Assembly: GCA_017534535.1 (NCBI GenBank)
Contig: JAFXVZ010000017.1
Location: forward strand, 1 to 64,000
Direction of reading: 5' to 3'
From: Bacteroidaceae bacterium
GTDB lineage: Bacteria > Bacteroidota > Bacteroidia > Bacteroidales > Bacteroidaceae
DNA length: 64,000 nt
Shown: piece after piece, positions 52,717 through 61,140 of the stretch
How the letters are laid out: every line of letters begins with the position of its first letter
Numbering within the stretch: the stretch's first letter is position 1
Translations under genes and position numbers: made by a program
The notes under the pieces: generated by a model
The model's database searches: none
Told to the model about the DNA's origin: nothing
What the model saw: only the letters and a program-made list of their open reading frames with translations

Positions 52717-52732
52717 ATTTAGCGTAATTTTG
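52701..52732 (+). promoter_or_regulatory. Promoter of tcdA
   Basis: CTTG (52701-52704), 20 bp, TAATTTTG (52725-52732). The -7 box is a perfect match. Transcription would start close to 52739, so the ATG at 52747 is a better start than the nearly leaderless one at 52741. It overlaps the divergent lipoprotein promoter. Confidence 0.65.
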
Positions 52733-52746
52733 CGCACAATATGGTA

Positions 52747-53451
52747 ATGGATAACGAAATATTCAACCGGTCGGAGCTACTTCTGGGCGCTAAAAACATG
52801 CAAAGACTCGCTTCAGTCAAGGTACTGGTGGTGGGTGTAGGTGGCGTGGGCAGTTGGTGTGCCGAGAGTTTGATCCGTACAGGCATCAGGCATCTCACCA
52901 TCATCGATGCCGATGTGGTGCAGCCTTCCAACATCAACCGCCAGTTGATGGCTACTTCACTGACGGTGGGACAGGTAAAGGTGGATGCCCTGCGTGAACG
53001 ATTGTTGCAAATCAACCCAGATGCAGATATCCAAGCCATTAGAATGGTGTATAATGAGGAGACGGCGCACGAGATTGATCTCAACAACTTCGACTATGTA
53101 GTGGATGCCATCGACAGTCTGAAGGACAAGGCGTTGCTGATATTGAACGCCACCGCCTCGAAAGCCAAGTTATTCGCTTCGATGGGAGCTGCTCTGAAGT
53201 TAGATCCTACGAAGATTGAGGTAGCTGAGTTCTGGAAGGTGAAGGGAGACCCATTGGCAAAAGCTTTGCGCAATAGGTTTAAAAAGAGTGGCGAGTTTCC
53301 CAAACGGAAGTTCAAGTGTGTGTTCAGTGAGGAACGGTTGCCGTTCAAGACTGAAGGGAAAGGGTCGCTCTCGCAAATCACGGCTATCTTCGGCTTTACC
53401 TTAGCAGGACTGGTAGTAAATGAAATAATGAAGAATGAAGATAATGAATAA
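52747..53451 (+). CDS. tcdA: tRNA threonylcarbamoyladenosine dehydratase
   Basis: A 234-residue E1-like (ThiF/MoeB fold) enzyme that cyclises t6A37 in tRNAs to ct6A with ATP. Nucleotide-binding loop VVGVGGVGSWCAESLIRTG, IDADVVQPSNINRQLMA, VVDAIDSLKDKALLI and SMGAALKLDPTKIEV are typical; the C-terminal GKGSLSQITAIFGFTLAG completes the family. Length fits the shorter Bacteroidetes form. The last residues NEIMKNEDNE are encoded by AATGAAG-type heptamers, and the next gene starts within a few bases. Confidence 0.92.
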   Translation: MDNEIFNRSELLLGAKNMQRLASVKVLVVGVGGVGSWCAESLIRTGIRHLTIIDADVVQPSNINRQLMATSLTVGQVKVDALRERLLQINPDADIQAIRMVYNEETAHEIDLNNFDYVVDAIDSLKDKALLILNATASKAKLFASMGAALKLDPTKIEVAEFWKVKGDPLAKALRNRFKKSGEFPKRKFKCVFSEERLPFKTEGKGSLSQITAIFGFTLAGLVVNEIMKNEDNE

Positions 53452-53456
53452 TGATA
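53427..53456. repeat. AATGAAN heptamers at tcdA / thioredoxin-like junction
   Basis: AATGAAG twice, then AATGAAT and AATGATA with one small insertion, covering the tcdA stop and several possible ATG codons of the next gene. Confidence 0.6.
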
Positions 53457-54457
53457 TGAAGAATGTATTATTTGGAGGCTTGTGCTTCATCTTAGCACTC
53501 GCTTCATGCAACGGAAAAGGAAAGACGAATGGTACAGGTTATCTGATTGACGGTGAGATATCCGACATCAAGAACGGCATGGTGTATCTGAAAGAGTATC
53601 AGGACAAGAACTTCACATTGGTGGACTCTGCTGAGGTAACCAATGGGAAATTTGAGTTCAGAGGCTTTGCCTTACAGACACTGGCATACGGACTGACCAC
53701 CGACAAAGAGAGCAACAATCCGCTGGTGTTCTTCCTCGGCAACGAACTGATGAACATTAAGATGAGTGAGGAAAAGAAGACGCTTGACATTGAGGGCTCA
53801 CCTATCAATACGCTCTATCAAGAGACCGTTGGCAAGGTAGGCAAGGAAGGGTTCGACATCAATGAGTTCGCTACCGCCAACCCTGCATCAGCCCTTACAC
53901 CTTATTATATTATGCGTAACCTGGCATGGGGACTCGATCTGGAGCAGTTGCAGGGCTTACGTGCCAAGCTCGACAAGTCGTTGGACGGCAATAAGTATGT
54001 GAAACAGATGGAAGACCTGATAGCCAGGAAAGAGGCGGTACAGGTGGGCAAGATAGCTCCCGACTTTACACTACCCGACCCCGATGGTAAGCCTGTTAGC
54101 TTGAAGGATTTCAGAGGTAAGTATGTACTCGTGAGCTTCTGGGCAGGCTGGTGTCCCGATTGCCGTAGGGAGAATCCTTTCATCGTGGAAGCATATAACA
54201 AGTATAAGAACAAAAACTTCACGGTATTGGGGGTATCCATTGATCGCGACCGCGAGACTTGGCTCAAGACCATCGATCAGCAAGGCCTCACATGGACGCA
54301 AGTGTCTGACCTGAAGTATTGGCAAAGTCCGGTGTTAGAGTTGTATGCCATCCGCTGGGTACCAACAGGCATCCTGCTCGACCCCGAAGGCAAAATACTA
54401 AACATCAGCCTCAACGAGGACGAGTTGGTCAAGAATTTAGCCAGTGTATTCGGATAG
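53456..54457 (+). CDS. TlpA-like thioredoxin lipoprotein (DUF4369 type)
   Basis: A 333-residue lipoprotein (signal MKNVLFGGLCFILALASC). The N-terminal half is DUF4369-like (LIDGEISDIKNGMVYLKEYQ, VTNGKFEFRG). From about residue 200 the thioredoxin fold begins with GKIAPDFTLPDPDGKPVSL; the active site WCPDC lies in SFWAGWCPDCRRENPF; the cis-Pro block is VRWVPTGILLDPEG-like (IRWVPTGILLDPEGK). It probably reduces or exchanges disulfides of exported proteins. Several in-frame ATGs lie in the repeat; 53456 gives the best signal peptide. It overlaps or abuts tcdA and is likely cotranscribed. Confidence 0.86.
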   Translation: MKNVLFGGLCFILALASCNGKGKTNGTGYLIDGEISDIKNGMVYLKEYQDKNFTLVDSAEVTNGKFEFRGFALQTLAYGLTTDKESNNPLVFFLGNELMNIKMSEEKKTLDIEGSPINTLYQETVGKVGKEGFDINEFATANPASALTPYYIMRNLAWGLDLEQLQGLRAKLDKSLDGNKYVKQMEDLIARKEAVQVGKIAPDFTLPDPDGKPVSLKDFRGKYVLVSFWAGWCPDCRRENPFIVEAYNKYKNKNFTVLGVSIDRDRETWLKTIDQQGLTWTQVSDLKYWQSPVLELYAIRWVPTGILLDPEGKILNISLNEDELVKNLASVFG

Positions 54458-54474
54458 AATTTCAGAAATTCATT

Positions 54475-54538
54475 GACATTTTGTCTGCTACGATTGACAA
54501 AATTGCATAGTTTACCTCTATTCATTGACAAATTGTCA
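54475..54538. promoter_or_regulatory. Three phased GACA-N3-TGTC-type sites before hsp20
   Basis: GACA-TTT-TGTC (54475-54485), a half-degenerate GACA-AAA-TTGC (54496-54506) and GACA-AAT-TGTC (54527-54537), each preceded by ATT. The starts are 21 and 31 bp apart, close to two and three DNA turns, so a dimeric regulator could bind on one face. The Firmicutes CIRCE element is not present. The binding protein is unknown. Confidence 0.5.
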
Positions 54539-54642
54539 TTACATTGCTCATGGCACGCAAGTTGCCATTTATTAAGTGCAAGTCGTTAGCGAAAGCAGCG
54601 ACGAACAACAATGTAAAACAATTTAAAAGAACTAAAATAAAA

Positions 54643-55080
54643 ATGGAGGTATTAACTATGTTACCAGCAATGTTTAGGAATACTTGGTTTCCAACCGTAT
54701 TCGATGATTTTGATTTCACACCTCGTGCCAACACAACCGCACCGGCAGTAAACGTAATGGAAAATGAAACGGCATACACGATGGAAGTTGCCGCTCCTGG
54801 CATCAAGAAAGAGTTTTGCCGTGTTAACATCAATGAGGATGGCAACTTGAGCATCGCCATCGAGAACAAGTGGGAGCATAAGGAAGAGGACAAGGAGAAG
54901 AAGCATCATTACCTGCGTCGTGAGTTCTCTTACTCAAACTACCAACAGAACTACACCCTGCCAGAGGATGTTGATAAGGAACATATCTCTGCGAAGGTTG
55001 AGAACGGCATACTGACCGTGGTTCTGCCAAAGTTCAAGAAGGAAGAAATCAAGAATGCCCGCACCATTGAGATTTCGTAA
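54643..55080 (+). CDS. Hsp20/alpha-crystallin family small heat-shock protein
   Basis: A 145-residue cytosolic holdase that keeps unfolding proteins soluble. The alpha-crystallin domain is residues 40-135: VMENETAYTMEVAAPGIKKE, NLSIAIENKWEH, the acidic/basic loop EDKEKKHHYLRREFSYSNYQ and YTLPEDVDKEHISAKVENGI, LTVVLPKFKKEE. The IxI-like tail is short. The start MEVLTMLPAMFRNTWFP at 54643 is taken; ATG 54658 is an alternative with GGAGG 8 nt upstream. It stands alone between the repeated upstream sites and a strong terminator. Confidence 0.9.
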   Translation: MEVLTMLPAMFRNTWFPTVFDDFDFTPRANTTAPAVNVMENETAYTMEVAAPGIKKEFCRVNINEDGNLSIAIENKWEHKEEDKEKKHHYLRREFSYSNYQQNYTLPEDVDKEHISAKVENGILTVVLPKFKKEEIKNARTIEIS

Positions 55081-55116
55081 CCTATAAACTATTAATTTAT
55101 AAGCGTTATTACAAAG

Positions 55117-55145
55117 AAAGGCTGTGCCTGGAAGGCACAGCCTTT
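55117..55145 (+). terminator. Terminator of hsp20
   Basis: AAAGGCTGTGCC and GGCACAGCCTTT form a perfect 12-bp stem with a 5-nt loop, followed by a T-rich run. Confidence 0.9.
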
Positions 55146-55203
55146 TTATTTTTTTATTATAACATTACCCTTAAGAAGACCAAAAACATTTACACACAAT
55201 CGC

Positions 55204-55223
55204 TTAACTGCCGGTTAACGGAA
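55204..55223 (+). repeat. Left 20-bp inverted repeat around recombinase
   Basis: TTAACTGCCGGTTAACGGAA, a perfect inverted copy of 56309-56328, 1,085 bp apart. The unit has internal symmetry (TTAAC-TGCCG-GTTAA). It lies between the hsp20 terminator and the recombinase promoter. Confidence 0.88.
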
Positions 55224-55284
55224 TAAATATTAGACAAAAGTAATAATAATTCTCCACATTACAAATTATTATTAAGATTATTTA

Positions 55285-55292
55285 TACATTTG
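55285..55292 (+). promoter_or_regulatory. -7 box of the recombinase gene
   Basis: TACATTTG matches TAnnTTTG and lies 52 bp before the ATG, inside the inverted repeats. No -33 TTTG is at the usual distance. Confidence 0.45.
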
Positions 55293-55344
55293 GGGTGACA
55301 TTCCCTTAAAAAGACCTAAGTTTTAACTATTAACATATATAACG

Positions 55345-56283
55345 ATGATGAAAAAAGAGATTTCTCTACAAGAAATGCTCGAGAGGTCTGTAAATGACCT
55401 TCAATGCATGAAGAAATGGGGTACTGCCAAAGTATATAAGGCGGTAGAGAACTCTGTTACCCGGTACATGAAAGGTAGAGCTATATTTTTACATGGGGTA
55501 ACTCCCGAATGGTTATTGAATTATGAAGAGTATTTATGCCATCAACGAAAAAGTTGGAACACCATATCTACTTATATGAAGATATGTCGTTCCGCTTACA
55601 ATTCTGCCGTTGATTTGGGGTTAGTTAGTCCTATTCATCGGTTGTTTCACCATGTATTTACAGGCATCATCTCTAAAAGAGCAAATGCGATGGATATTGG
55701 TATGTTACGCAAAATGATGGAACCGAATGATTATTTTCAAAAGCTATCTGTTTCTCAAATGCGTACGTTGAAGATATTCATGCTGCTGTTCTTACTTAGA
55801 GGGATGCCTTTTGTTGATTTTGCTTTTCTGAGAAAGAATGATATCCAGAACCATATCTTAACCTATCGTCGCAAAAAGACAGGTAGGGAAATACAAATCA
55901 AGCTAACGTCTGAAACCATAAATCTTATCCGGGATTTGTCAACTGACACTAAGAAGAGATCTCCGTATGTCTTCAACATCCTGCACCACAATGAGTGGTC
56001 GTCTGAAGCATACTTAGAGTATACCTCTGCACTGAGAAAGTTTAACAAACAGTTGAAAGATATTAGCAAAATTATTGGTATAGACATCAGCCTTTCATCC
56101 TACAAAGCACGCCATAGTTGGGCTACTATGGCATACTACTCTGGTGTAAATCCAGGAGTCATCAGTCAGTCGTTAGGACATGCTTCATTATCGACTACTG
56201 AAATCTACATGAATCCTTTCCGTAACGAACAATTCGATAAAGCCAACGAGCAAGTACTTAATTATGTGAGGAAGGGCAAATAG
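55345..56283 (+). CDS. Tyrosine recombinase (phase-variation type integrase)
   Basis: A 312-residue site-specific recombinase. Residues 5-105 are the SAM-like core-binding domain (WNTISTYMKICRSAYNSAV). The catalytic residues are Arg152 in FLLRGMPFVDFAFLRKNDI, Lys177/178 in YRRKKTGRE, Arg256 with His257 in YKARHSWAT, His279 in SLGHASLSTT and the nucleophile Tyr288 in TTEIYMN. The first box-II His is Tyr, common for Bacteroidetes recombinases of this group. The size and the lack of an arm-binding domain fit invertase-like enzymes that flip surface-gene promoters. It is flanked by perfect 20-bp inverted repeats, ends 30 bp before the right one and faces the end of fimbrial operon 2. Confidence 0.9.
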   Translation: MMKKEISLQEMLERSVNDLQCMKKWGTAKVYKAVENSVTRYMKGRAIFLHGVTPEWLLNYEEYLCHQRKSWNTISTYMKICRSAYNSAVDLGLVSPIHRLFHHVFTGIISKRANAMDIGMLRKMMEPNDYFQKLSVSQMRTLKIFMLLFLLRGMPFVDFAFLRKNDIQNHILTYRRKKTGREIQIKLTSETINLIRDLSTDTKKRSPYVFNILHHNEWSSEAYLEYTSALRKFNKQLKDISKIIGIDISLSSYKARHSWATMAYYSGVNPGVISQSLGHASLSTTEIYMNPFRNEQFDKANEQVLNYVRKGK

Positions 56284-56296
56284 CATTCTGACTTTC

Positions 56297-56346
56297 ATTT
56301 ATTCTTTGTTCCGTTAACCGGCAGTTAATCGGAACAAAGAATAAAT
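56297..56346. repeat. 17-bp-arm palindrome enclosing the right recombinase repeat
   Basis: ATTTATTCTTTGTTCCG (56297-56313) and its exact complement (56330-56346) flank a 16-nt loop that itself contains TTAAC and GTTAA. This long hairpin covers the right recombination-like repeat. As RNA it could end or protect the recombinase transcript; as DNA it could form a cruciform. The left repeat lacks this outer palindrome. Confidence 0.8.
56309..56328 (-). repeat. Right 20-bp inverted repeat around recombinase
   Basis: TTCCGTTAACCGGCAGTTAA, the exact reverse complement of 55204-55223, 26 bp after the recombinase stop. Candidate strand-exchange site. Confidence 0.88.
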
Positions 56347-56586
56347 AGTCAGGTGTTATTGTTGCTTGACGCACATAGGGACTTTATGGGTCGTCTTCCC
56401 AAACCTACTAGGGAGGGCGATTAATAATAGTACTTATACGAGATATGGGATTTCAATTCCAATTATTACATACGATAATAGTTCAATTATATAGAACTGA
56501 AGGCGTAGCCCTTTGTGAAAAGTGCGAAGCCGGATTGTTATTAATTCCGCTGTATTAATGAATATACAGCTATATTTATTCTCGTA
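56347..56586 (+). ncRNA. Possible structured RNA in 470-bp gene-free gap
   Basis: The gap 56284-56754 holds no open frame of note. This part has several short complementary pairs (for example TTCCC with GGGAG at about 56386-56415, and AAGGC-GTA-GCC at about 56492) and ends at a terminator-like hairpin. I recognise no known family, and no promoter box is visible, so this is only a candidate. Confidence 0.22.
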
Positions 56587-56616
56587 GTCACTGGTCTTTG
56601 TGAAAAAACCAGTGAC
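56587..56616 (+). terminator. Terminator-like hairpin, plus strand
   Basis: GTCACTGGT and ACCAGTGAC form a perfect 9-bp stem with a 12-nt loop, followed by TTTCTTTT. No plus-strand gene other than the recombinase lies upstream. Confidence 0.6.
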
Positions 56617-56668
56617 TTTCTTTTAATACCCTTCTCAACCTAACTCAAGAGCAAGTTGTATAAAGAAT

Positions 56669-56690
56669 AAACGCCCCAGCTGGGGCGTTT
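56669..56690 (-). terminator. Terminator after fimbrial operon 2
   Basis: AAACGCCCCAGCTGGGGCGTTT is a perfect 22-bp palindrome, 65 bp after the stop of the last gene on the minus strand and followed there by TATTC TTTAT. It can act in both directions. Confidence 0.75.
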
Positions 56691-56754
56691 AAAAGGTCAA
56701 ATGTATTATACTATAAAAATTCTAAATATTCAGCTTCATGACCATAGCCAATTA

Positions 56755-58644
56755 TTATGGTGTCACTGCCCTCAGTGAACCCAACGAATGATTAGTCGAT
56801 TTCATCTCAACAAACAACCCAAGGCCAGAATTGGTAGTGCTAGGAGTAGGAGCAGTCTGATAGGTACTTCTCACGTCCTTCAGGTTAACCACATACTCAC
56901 CAGAGTTCCATGTATCCTTATACTCAATCGGGAATTCATACCAATAGTTCCAGCTTCTGGCTTGGTAATTCCAGGCTGAATTAGTGGCACTCTGAGTAAT
57001 GCCGTCTACGGCCGTGGTTTCTACTTTCACACGGGCAAACTTTGAAGGATCATAGTCGATGCTTATCGGCTCCAGCGTCTTGCTGACAATCCTCAGCGTC
57101 TGCGGGAAGAAAGCTTCAGGCGTATTTTCCGGAATCGACACTTTGAGCTGATAATTCGTTCCTGACTGATGGGTTAAAGTAGCGGTGAATGTATGTGCAC
57201 ACGAGTACACATCTATGTCACGATACAGACCAGAGTGCACACAGATGAATCGCAACTCGTTATGCTTCCAAATGTCTTCTTCCACAGAAGATCTTGTGAA
57301 GGTAATCGTACCAATACCCGTACTACTATTATACTGCACCTGAGGTCTGTCGGCAGGATCCTCGGAGTTGGCATTCTCAACCGCATCTGGCGTATTGTCT
57401 AATTCCTTTTCCAGCCACAAGGCATTGAAAACCGCCCCCGATACCCCATGTCCTTCTGAATCTACATATTCAAAAGGAACGGAGACCACTGCCGTATTGG
57501 CATCGGCAACGCCAAAGTACTTTATGCTACCTTCGGTAAGTGTCAGGTAACGCTCACCATTAGTCACGGTAAATACATCTTTACCCACATGGGCAAAACG
57601 GTCGTTACTGTAAACGGTGGCATTCAGCGCCTCTTCCACTGTATCATAGCCCAGTTCCTTCGGCAGTTGTTCAATGTTAATCGTATATTCCTCATTTCGC
57701 TTCACCAGCACAGGTGTGTAGTCTGATTTCAGGAACTTTATGGCATGATATTTTACAACATTATCAGTATAGGTTACCCTTGCTACAACCTTAACAGGGT
57801 TTCGCACATTGCGGTTGGCGAAAAGATACTGTGCATCAGTCTCCGAGGTCCATCCGGCAGCCTGATAAGCTGCTGTACCCCAAGAAGTAGGTGCCGTTAC
57901 TTGATATTTGAATACGTCATCATCTGTAAACTGGGTAGTTACCAGGTTTATTGTGTTAGTTGACGGATTATAATAATCATTGGTATATGGGTTCGTGATG
58001 TTATCATTGGTCTCGCGCGGAGCAATCAAGCCTCTCATCAAGCCATCACTTATCGTCCAGATGATTGACCTGATGTTAGTAGCACCATTGTGAGAAAGAT
58101 ACAGCTTTGCCCTGTCTCTCAGCAGCCATACCTTACTCGTATTATCTTCATTCTTGAGCCATGTTTCCATCGCACCGACACTCGATTCCTTATGGTAGCC
58201 CCAATAAGTCATGTTGTGCTGATAATCCACGGTCATAGACCTGTTGCGCATCAGGGTTGACTCACGCATCACACTCACGTTGCTTGGCAGCACCATGTCG
58301 TCAAAATTAGCTACAAAGTGAATGCGGGCAGTGTTGTTTGGCACAGTAGCCGTGATAGTCTTGCTGGTCATATTAACAGTAGCATCCTTCACAGATACAA
58401 ACAGACCATCAATGTCGAAACAAATCAGTTTCATGCTGGTGATATTAGGATTAGAAGTATCCTCACCCACTACAAAGCTACGGGTGTCGCCAGTTGCGCC
58501 CACCACACCAATACCAATGTTCACCTCCATCTCGCCAGAGGCCACTTGAGCTGCCTTTTGGACTTCCTGCACCAGTACGTCATCTGTGCAGGCGCAGAAG
58601 GTCACCAACAGCATTAAGGTCAATATATAGTTTATCTTTTTCAT
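56755..58644 (-). CDS. Fimbrial-cluster lipoprotein (DUF4906-like)
   Basis: A 629-residue lipoprotein (signal MKKINYILTLMLLVTFCAC, lipobox Cys17 or 19). Residues 35-200 resemble the fimbrial/DUF4906 N-lobe: EMEVNIGIGVVGATGDTRSF, MKLICFDIDGLFVSVKDA and ITATVPNNTARIHFVANFDD. The remainder is a series of beta-sandwich modules with YLFANRNVRNPVKVVARVTY and RSSVEEDIWKHNELRFIC. No lectin-like end is present, unlike its neighbour. It is the last gene of the operon, 5 bp after the previous stop. It is probably a minor pilus subunit at the surface; the DUF4906 name is a by-eye guess. Confidence 0.72.
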   Translation of the reverse strand: MKKINYILTLMLLVTFCACTDDVLVQEVQKAAQVASGEMEVNIGIGVVGATGDTRSFVVGEDTSNPNITSMKLICFDIDGLFVSVKDATVNMTSKTITATVPNNTARIHFVANFDDMVLPSNVSVMRESTLMRNRSMTVDYQHNMTYWGYHKESSVGAMETWLKNEDNTSKVWLLRDRAKLYLSHNGATNIRSIIWTISDGLMRGLIAPRETNDNITNPYTNDYYNPSTNTINLVTTQFTDDDVFKYQVTAPTSWGTAAYQAAGWTSETDAQYLFANRNVRNPVKVVARVTYTDNVVKYHAIKFLKSDYTPVLVKRNEEYTINIEQLPKELGYDTVEEALNATVYSNDRFAHVGKDVFTVTNGERYLTLTEGSIKYFGVADANTAVVSVPFEYVDSEGHGVSGAVFNALWLEKELDNTPDAVENANSEDPADRPQVQYNSSTGIGTITFTRSSVEEDIWKHNELRFICVHSGLYRDIDVYSCAHTFTATLTHQSGTNYQLKVSIPENTPEAFFPQTLRIVSKTLEPISIDYDPSKFARVKVETTAVDGITQSATNSAWNYQARSWNYWYEFPIEYKDTWNSGEYVVNLKDVRSTYQTAPTPSTTNSGLGLFVEMKSTNHSLGSLRAVTP

Positions 58645-58649
58645 ACTAA

Positions 58650-61121
58650 CTAATTATTTAAGTTATATGCAGATTCCTCAGCACCATCCATTTCTCCGTT
58701 TATATAGCGAATATCATCAGGTGTCAAGTCACGGACACAACGGACATAAGTGACGCCATCTTCACCGTTAGGATTTGCTACTTGTGTACCTCCACTTAAC
58801 GTATAATATAGTCTACCACCCAAAATTTCTACAATCACGTCTTGAGCATTATCATCATACTGATAGTTTGTTATGTAGGTAATCTCATCTGCGGTCGGGA
58901 GTCGCCAGCCTGTATATCTATGTCCATTTTCAGCTACTTCCATATATGTATGACAATGCGCTGCTGCATCTCTGGCTGCATTATCGCCTGAGAAAGAGGA
59001 AACAGCACCCAATTGGGAAGCCATCATAAATGCCGGAGAAACCACATTATCCTGTGATTGATAATTATTGTCTAATGTAGGTCTTCCTGTTACATGAGTA
59101 GTGCTTGCCGCACCTGTCTGAATGACATACATATGGTTATTTGTAAGTCCTCTCATCGACCTTGGCACTTCTGTAGTCCTAGTCGCATTATACCTATTAT
59201 TATTAACTCTATTATCATATATCGGATATATAAGTCCATCTGTACTATTATAGACTTTTGCCCTGAAATGTTCATCTTGATATCCTCGTTGAGCATTATG
59301 ATTAGCTTGATCATTGGCCCAATCAATCCATTTCATGCTATTATTTATAAGTGCATACACACGCCAATAGTCATTGAGATAATAATAGCCGTATTGTCTG
59401 GAAACACTATAGCCTTCACTATTAAAAACATTATAATCTGCTTGAGTGATTTGAACTCTAACATTGGTATATCCGTACCCAGGTGATGTTTTGCTAACTT
59501 CCCACAATTCCGTATAGCTATTCCACCAATCATTTTCGTTACGGAAATCAGTATAAGCTGGTGCATTCTCTGATCTTGATGACCACGCTCCCGGAATATT
59601 CAAGACAAAATCTTCAGGGAAATGTCTTACTATAACTTCCTCTGTCATGCTACCCATCTTTACCGTAAACTTAATGTATTTCACAGTCTTATTGATAGGT
59701 ATCATAGATCCGACCTTGATGGTATGATTATTCTTATCCAAAGTCACACTATAATGGGCATCTGTACCATTGGGGTTCGGAGAATTCGTAATTGCACTCT
59801 TATTCGGGAAAGGAGTTTCCACATTCATGTTATTCCTATAATAAGAGCTTATATCCACAAGCTGAACATCGTCACTTGCAGAATAAGTGAGGGTAATATA
59901 TTTCATAACACCCTCATCTCCCTCATAAATGGCTGGATTCTCGGGTGACACGGAAAGGAATGTAAGGTGAGTGGTAGAGATATTGGCAGATACTCCCGCA
60001 TCAGTTTGTGAACTTGTATCCCAAGGAACAACCTCATATTTAATATTCACCTCTTCATTCTCGACCACCTCCTCGGTGCTACCGTATGAGTTGATAATTA
60101 CGTTTGCCTTATATAAATAATTACTCTCAATGCCTGTAGTGGCACTTGAAACTAGCGGAACCATGTAGTAGTGATAAGATCTGGGCCTATCAGTTTCAGG
60201 TATAGTGGTATCAGAGTCATCCCTGAACTCAAAGCTAAGTAACATTTTAGGAGTCTTTTCCACATACTCAGCAGCTGTCCAGCTAAACCGATAGGAATAA
60301 GCTTCAATAAAATACTCAGGAGCATTAGCTGGATCCACAAAGGTCTCTGTCACACCTTGATTCAAATCAGGAGAAACAACCAGTGGATTTGTAAAACCAC
60401 TGATTAACAGATTTGGGTCATAATTGGTAATGCCATCCGCTGTCAGCGTGGTACGCATTGCCATACTGGAAGCCTTATACAAAGGTCGCATTAACACATA
60501 ATTGTCAACATGCATCTTATTAATCAACCCATTACCAATTCCCACTTTCAGCTGCAGCTTAGCCAAAGAGCGCTTAATCACCACATTATCCAGCAGCTGG
60601 TCTGACTTATTTTGGGGTTTCCATGTAGTATAACCATCCATCAGGAAAGAGGAAGGATTGACAATGAAATCTCGGTTTTCCGTCACCAGGTATTGCTTCA
60701 TCGCAGTTACATCAGCAAAATCCTGGCTGGCTAATGCCTCGGGACCATTGGCGAACACATATACCTCATATTCGGTATTTAGTTCATAACCACTACGCGT
60801 CCAATATGGATCTACCACCGTCTTTGCTCCAGTTATGGTTGACCCAAGCTTATAGTGTTTCATCAATGTGCCATCGCTCTTTTTGAACACATATATGTCC
60901 AGCTTATTGATAGCCCTCTCCCTGTCAGTAGCTGCTTCCTCTGTTCGAGTGAAGGCAGGTTCCTCATCCGCTAAAGAGAGATTGATGCTTAAGGCGTTGT
61001 TGCCACCCTCCACAGCGAACTCTTCCTGTTCACATGCAGTAGGCAGGACCAGTGCCATCGTTATCGCAAGAGCGGAGGCAAAGGTATTACGAACGTATGT
61101 CAGTATCGTTTTCATGCTCAT
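58650..61121 (-). CDS. Fimbrial lipoprotein with FISUMP-like C-terminus
   Basis: An 823-residue lipoprotein (signal ALAITMALVLPTAC, Cys30). Residues 40-360 form a FimA/Mfa-like pair of beta lobes: ALSINLSLADEEPAFTRTEE, INKLDIYVFKKSDGTLMKHY, EYEVYVFANGPEALASQDF and NVVIKRSLAKLQLKVGIG. Ig-like strands follow to residue 510. The last 150 residues carry the DUF1566/FISUMP signature (GHRYTGWRLPTADEITYI, then YVRCVRDL), a C-type-lectin-like fold. The combination is typical for a pilus tip protein. It lies 19 bp after the preceding fimbrillin gene and 5 bp before the next gene. The in-frame ATG at 61115 is an alternative start. Confidence 0.82.
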   Translation of the reverse strand: MSMKTILTYVRNTFASALAITMALVLPTACEQEEFAVEGGNNALSINLSLADEEPAFTRTEEAATDRERAINKLDIYVFKKSDGTLMKHYKLGSTITGAKTVVDPYWTRSGYELNTEYEVYVFANGPEALASQDFADVTAMKQYLVTENRDFIVNPSSFLMDGYTTWKPQNKSDQLLDNVVIKRSLAKLQLKVGIGNGLINKMHVDNYVLMRPLYKASSMAMRTTLTADGITNYDPNLLISGFTNPLVVSPDLNQGVTETFVDPANAPEYFIEAYSYRFSWTAAEYVEKTPKMLLSFEFRDDSDTTIPETDRPRSYHYYMVPLVSSATTGIESNYLYKANVIINSYGSTEEVVENEEVNIKYEVVPWDTSSQTDAGVSANISTTHLTFLSVSPENPAIYEGDEGVMKYITLTYSASDDVQLVDISSYYRNNMNVETPFPNKSAITNSPNPNGTDAHYSVTLDKNNHTIKVGSMIPINKTVKYIKFTVKMGSMTEEVIVRHFPEDFVLNIPGAWSSRSENAPAYTDFRNENDWWNSYTELWEVSKTSPGYGYTNVRVQITQADYNVFNSEGYSVSRQYGYYYLNDYWRVYALINNSMKWIDWANDQANHNAQRGYQDEHFRAKVYNSTDGLIYPIYDNRVNNNRYNATRTTEVPRSMRGLTNNHMYVIQTGAASTTHVTGRPTLDNNYQSQDNVVSPAFMMASQLGAVSSFSGDNAARDAAAHCHTYMEVAENGHRYTGWRLPTADEITYITNYQYDDNAQDVIVEILGGRLYYTLSGGTQVANPNGEDGVTYVRCVRDLTPDDIRYINGEMDGAEESAYNLNN

Positions 61122-61140
61122 TCCTTATCTTAATCCTAAA

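Noticed and set aside
54458..54642. CIRCE/HrcA operator upstream of hsp20
   Set aside because: No TTAGCACTC-N9-GAGTGCTAA match; the repeats there are of a different type.
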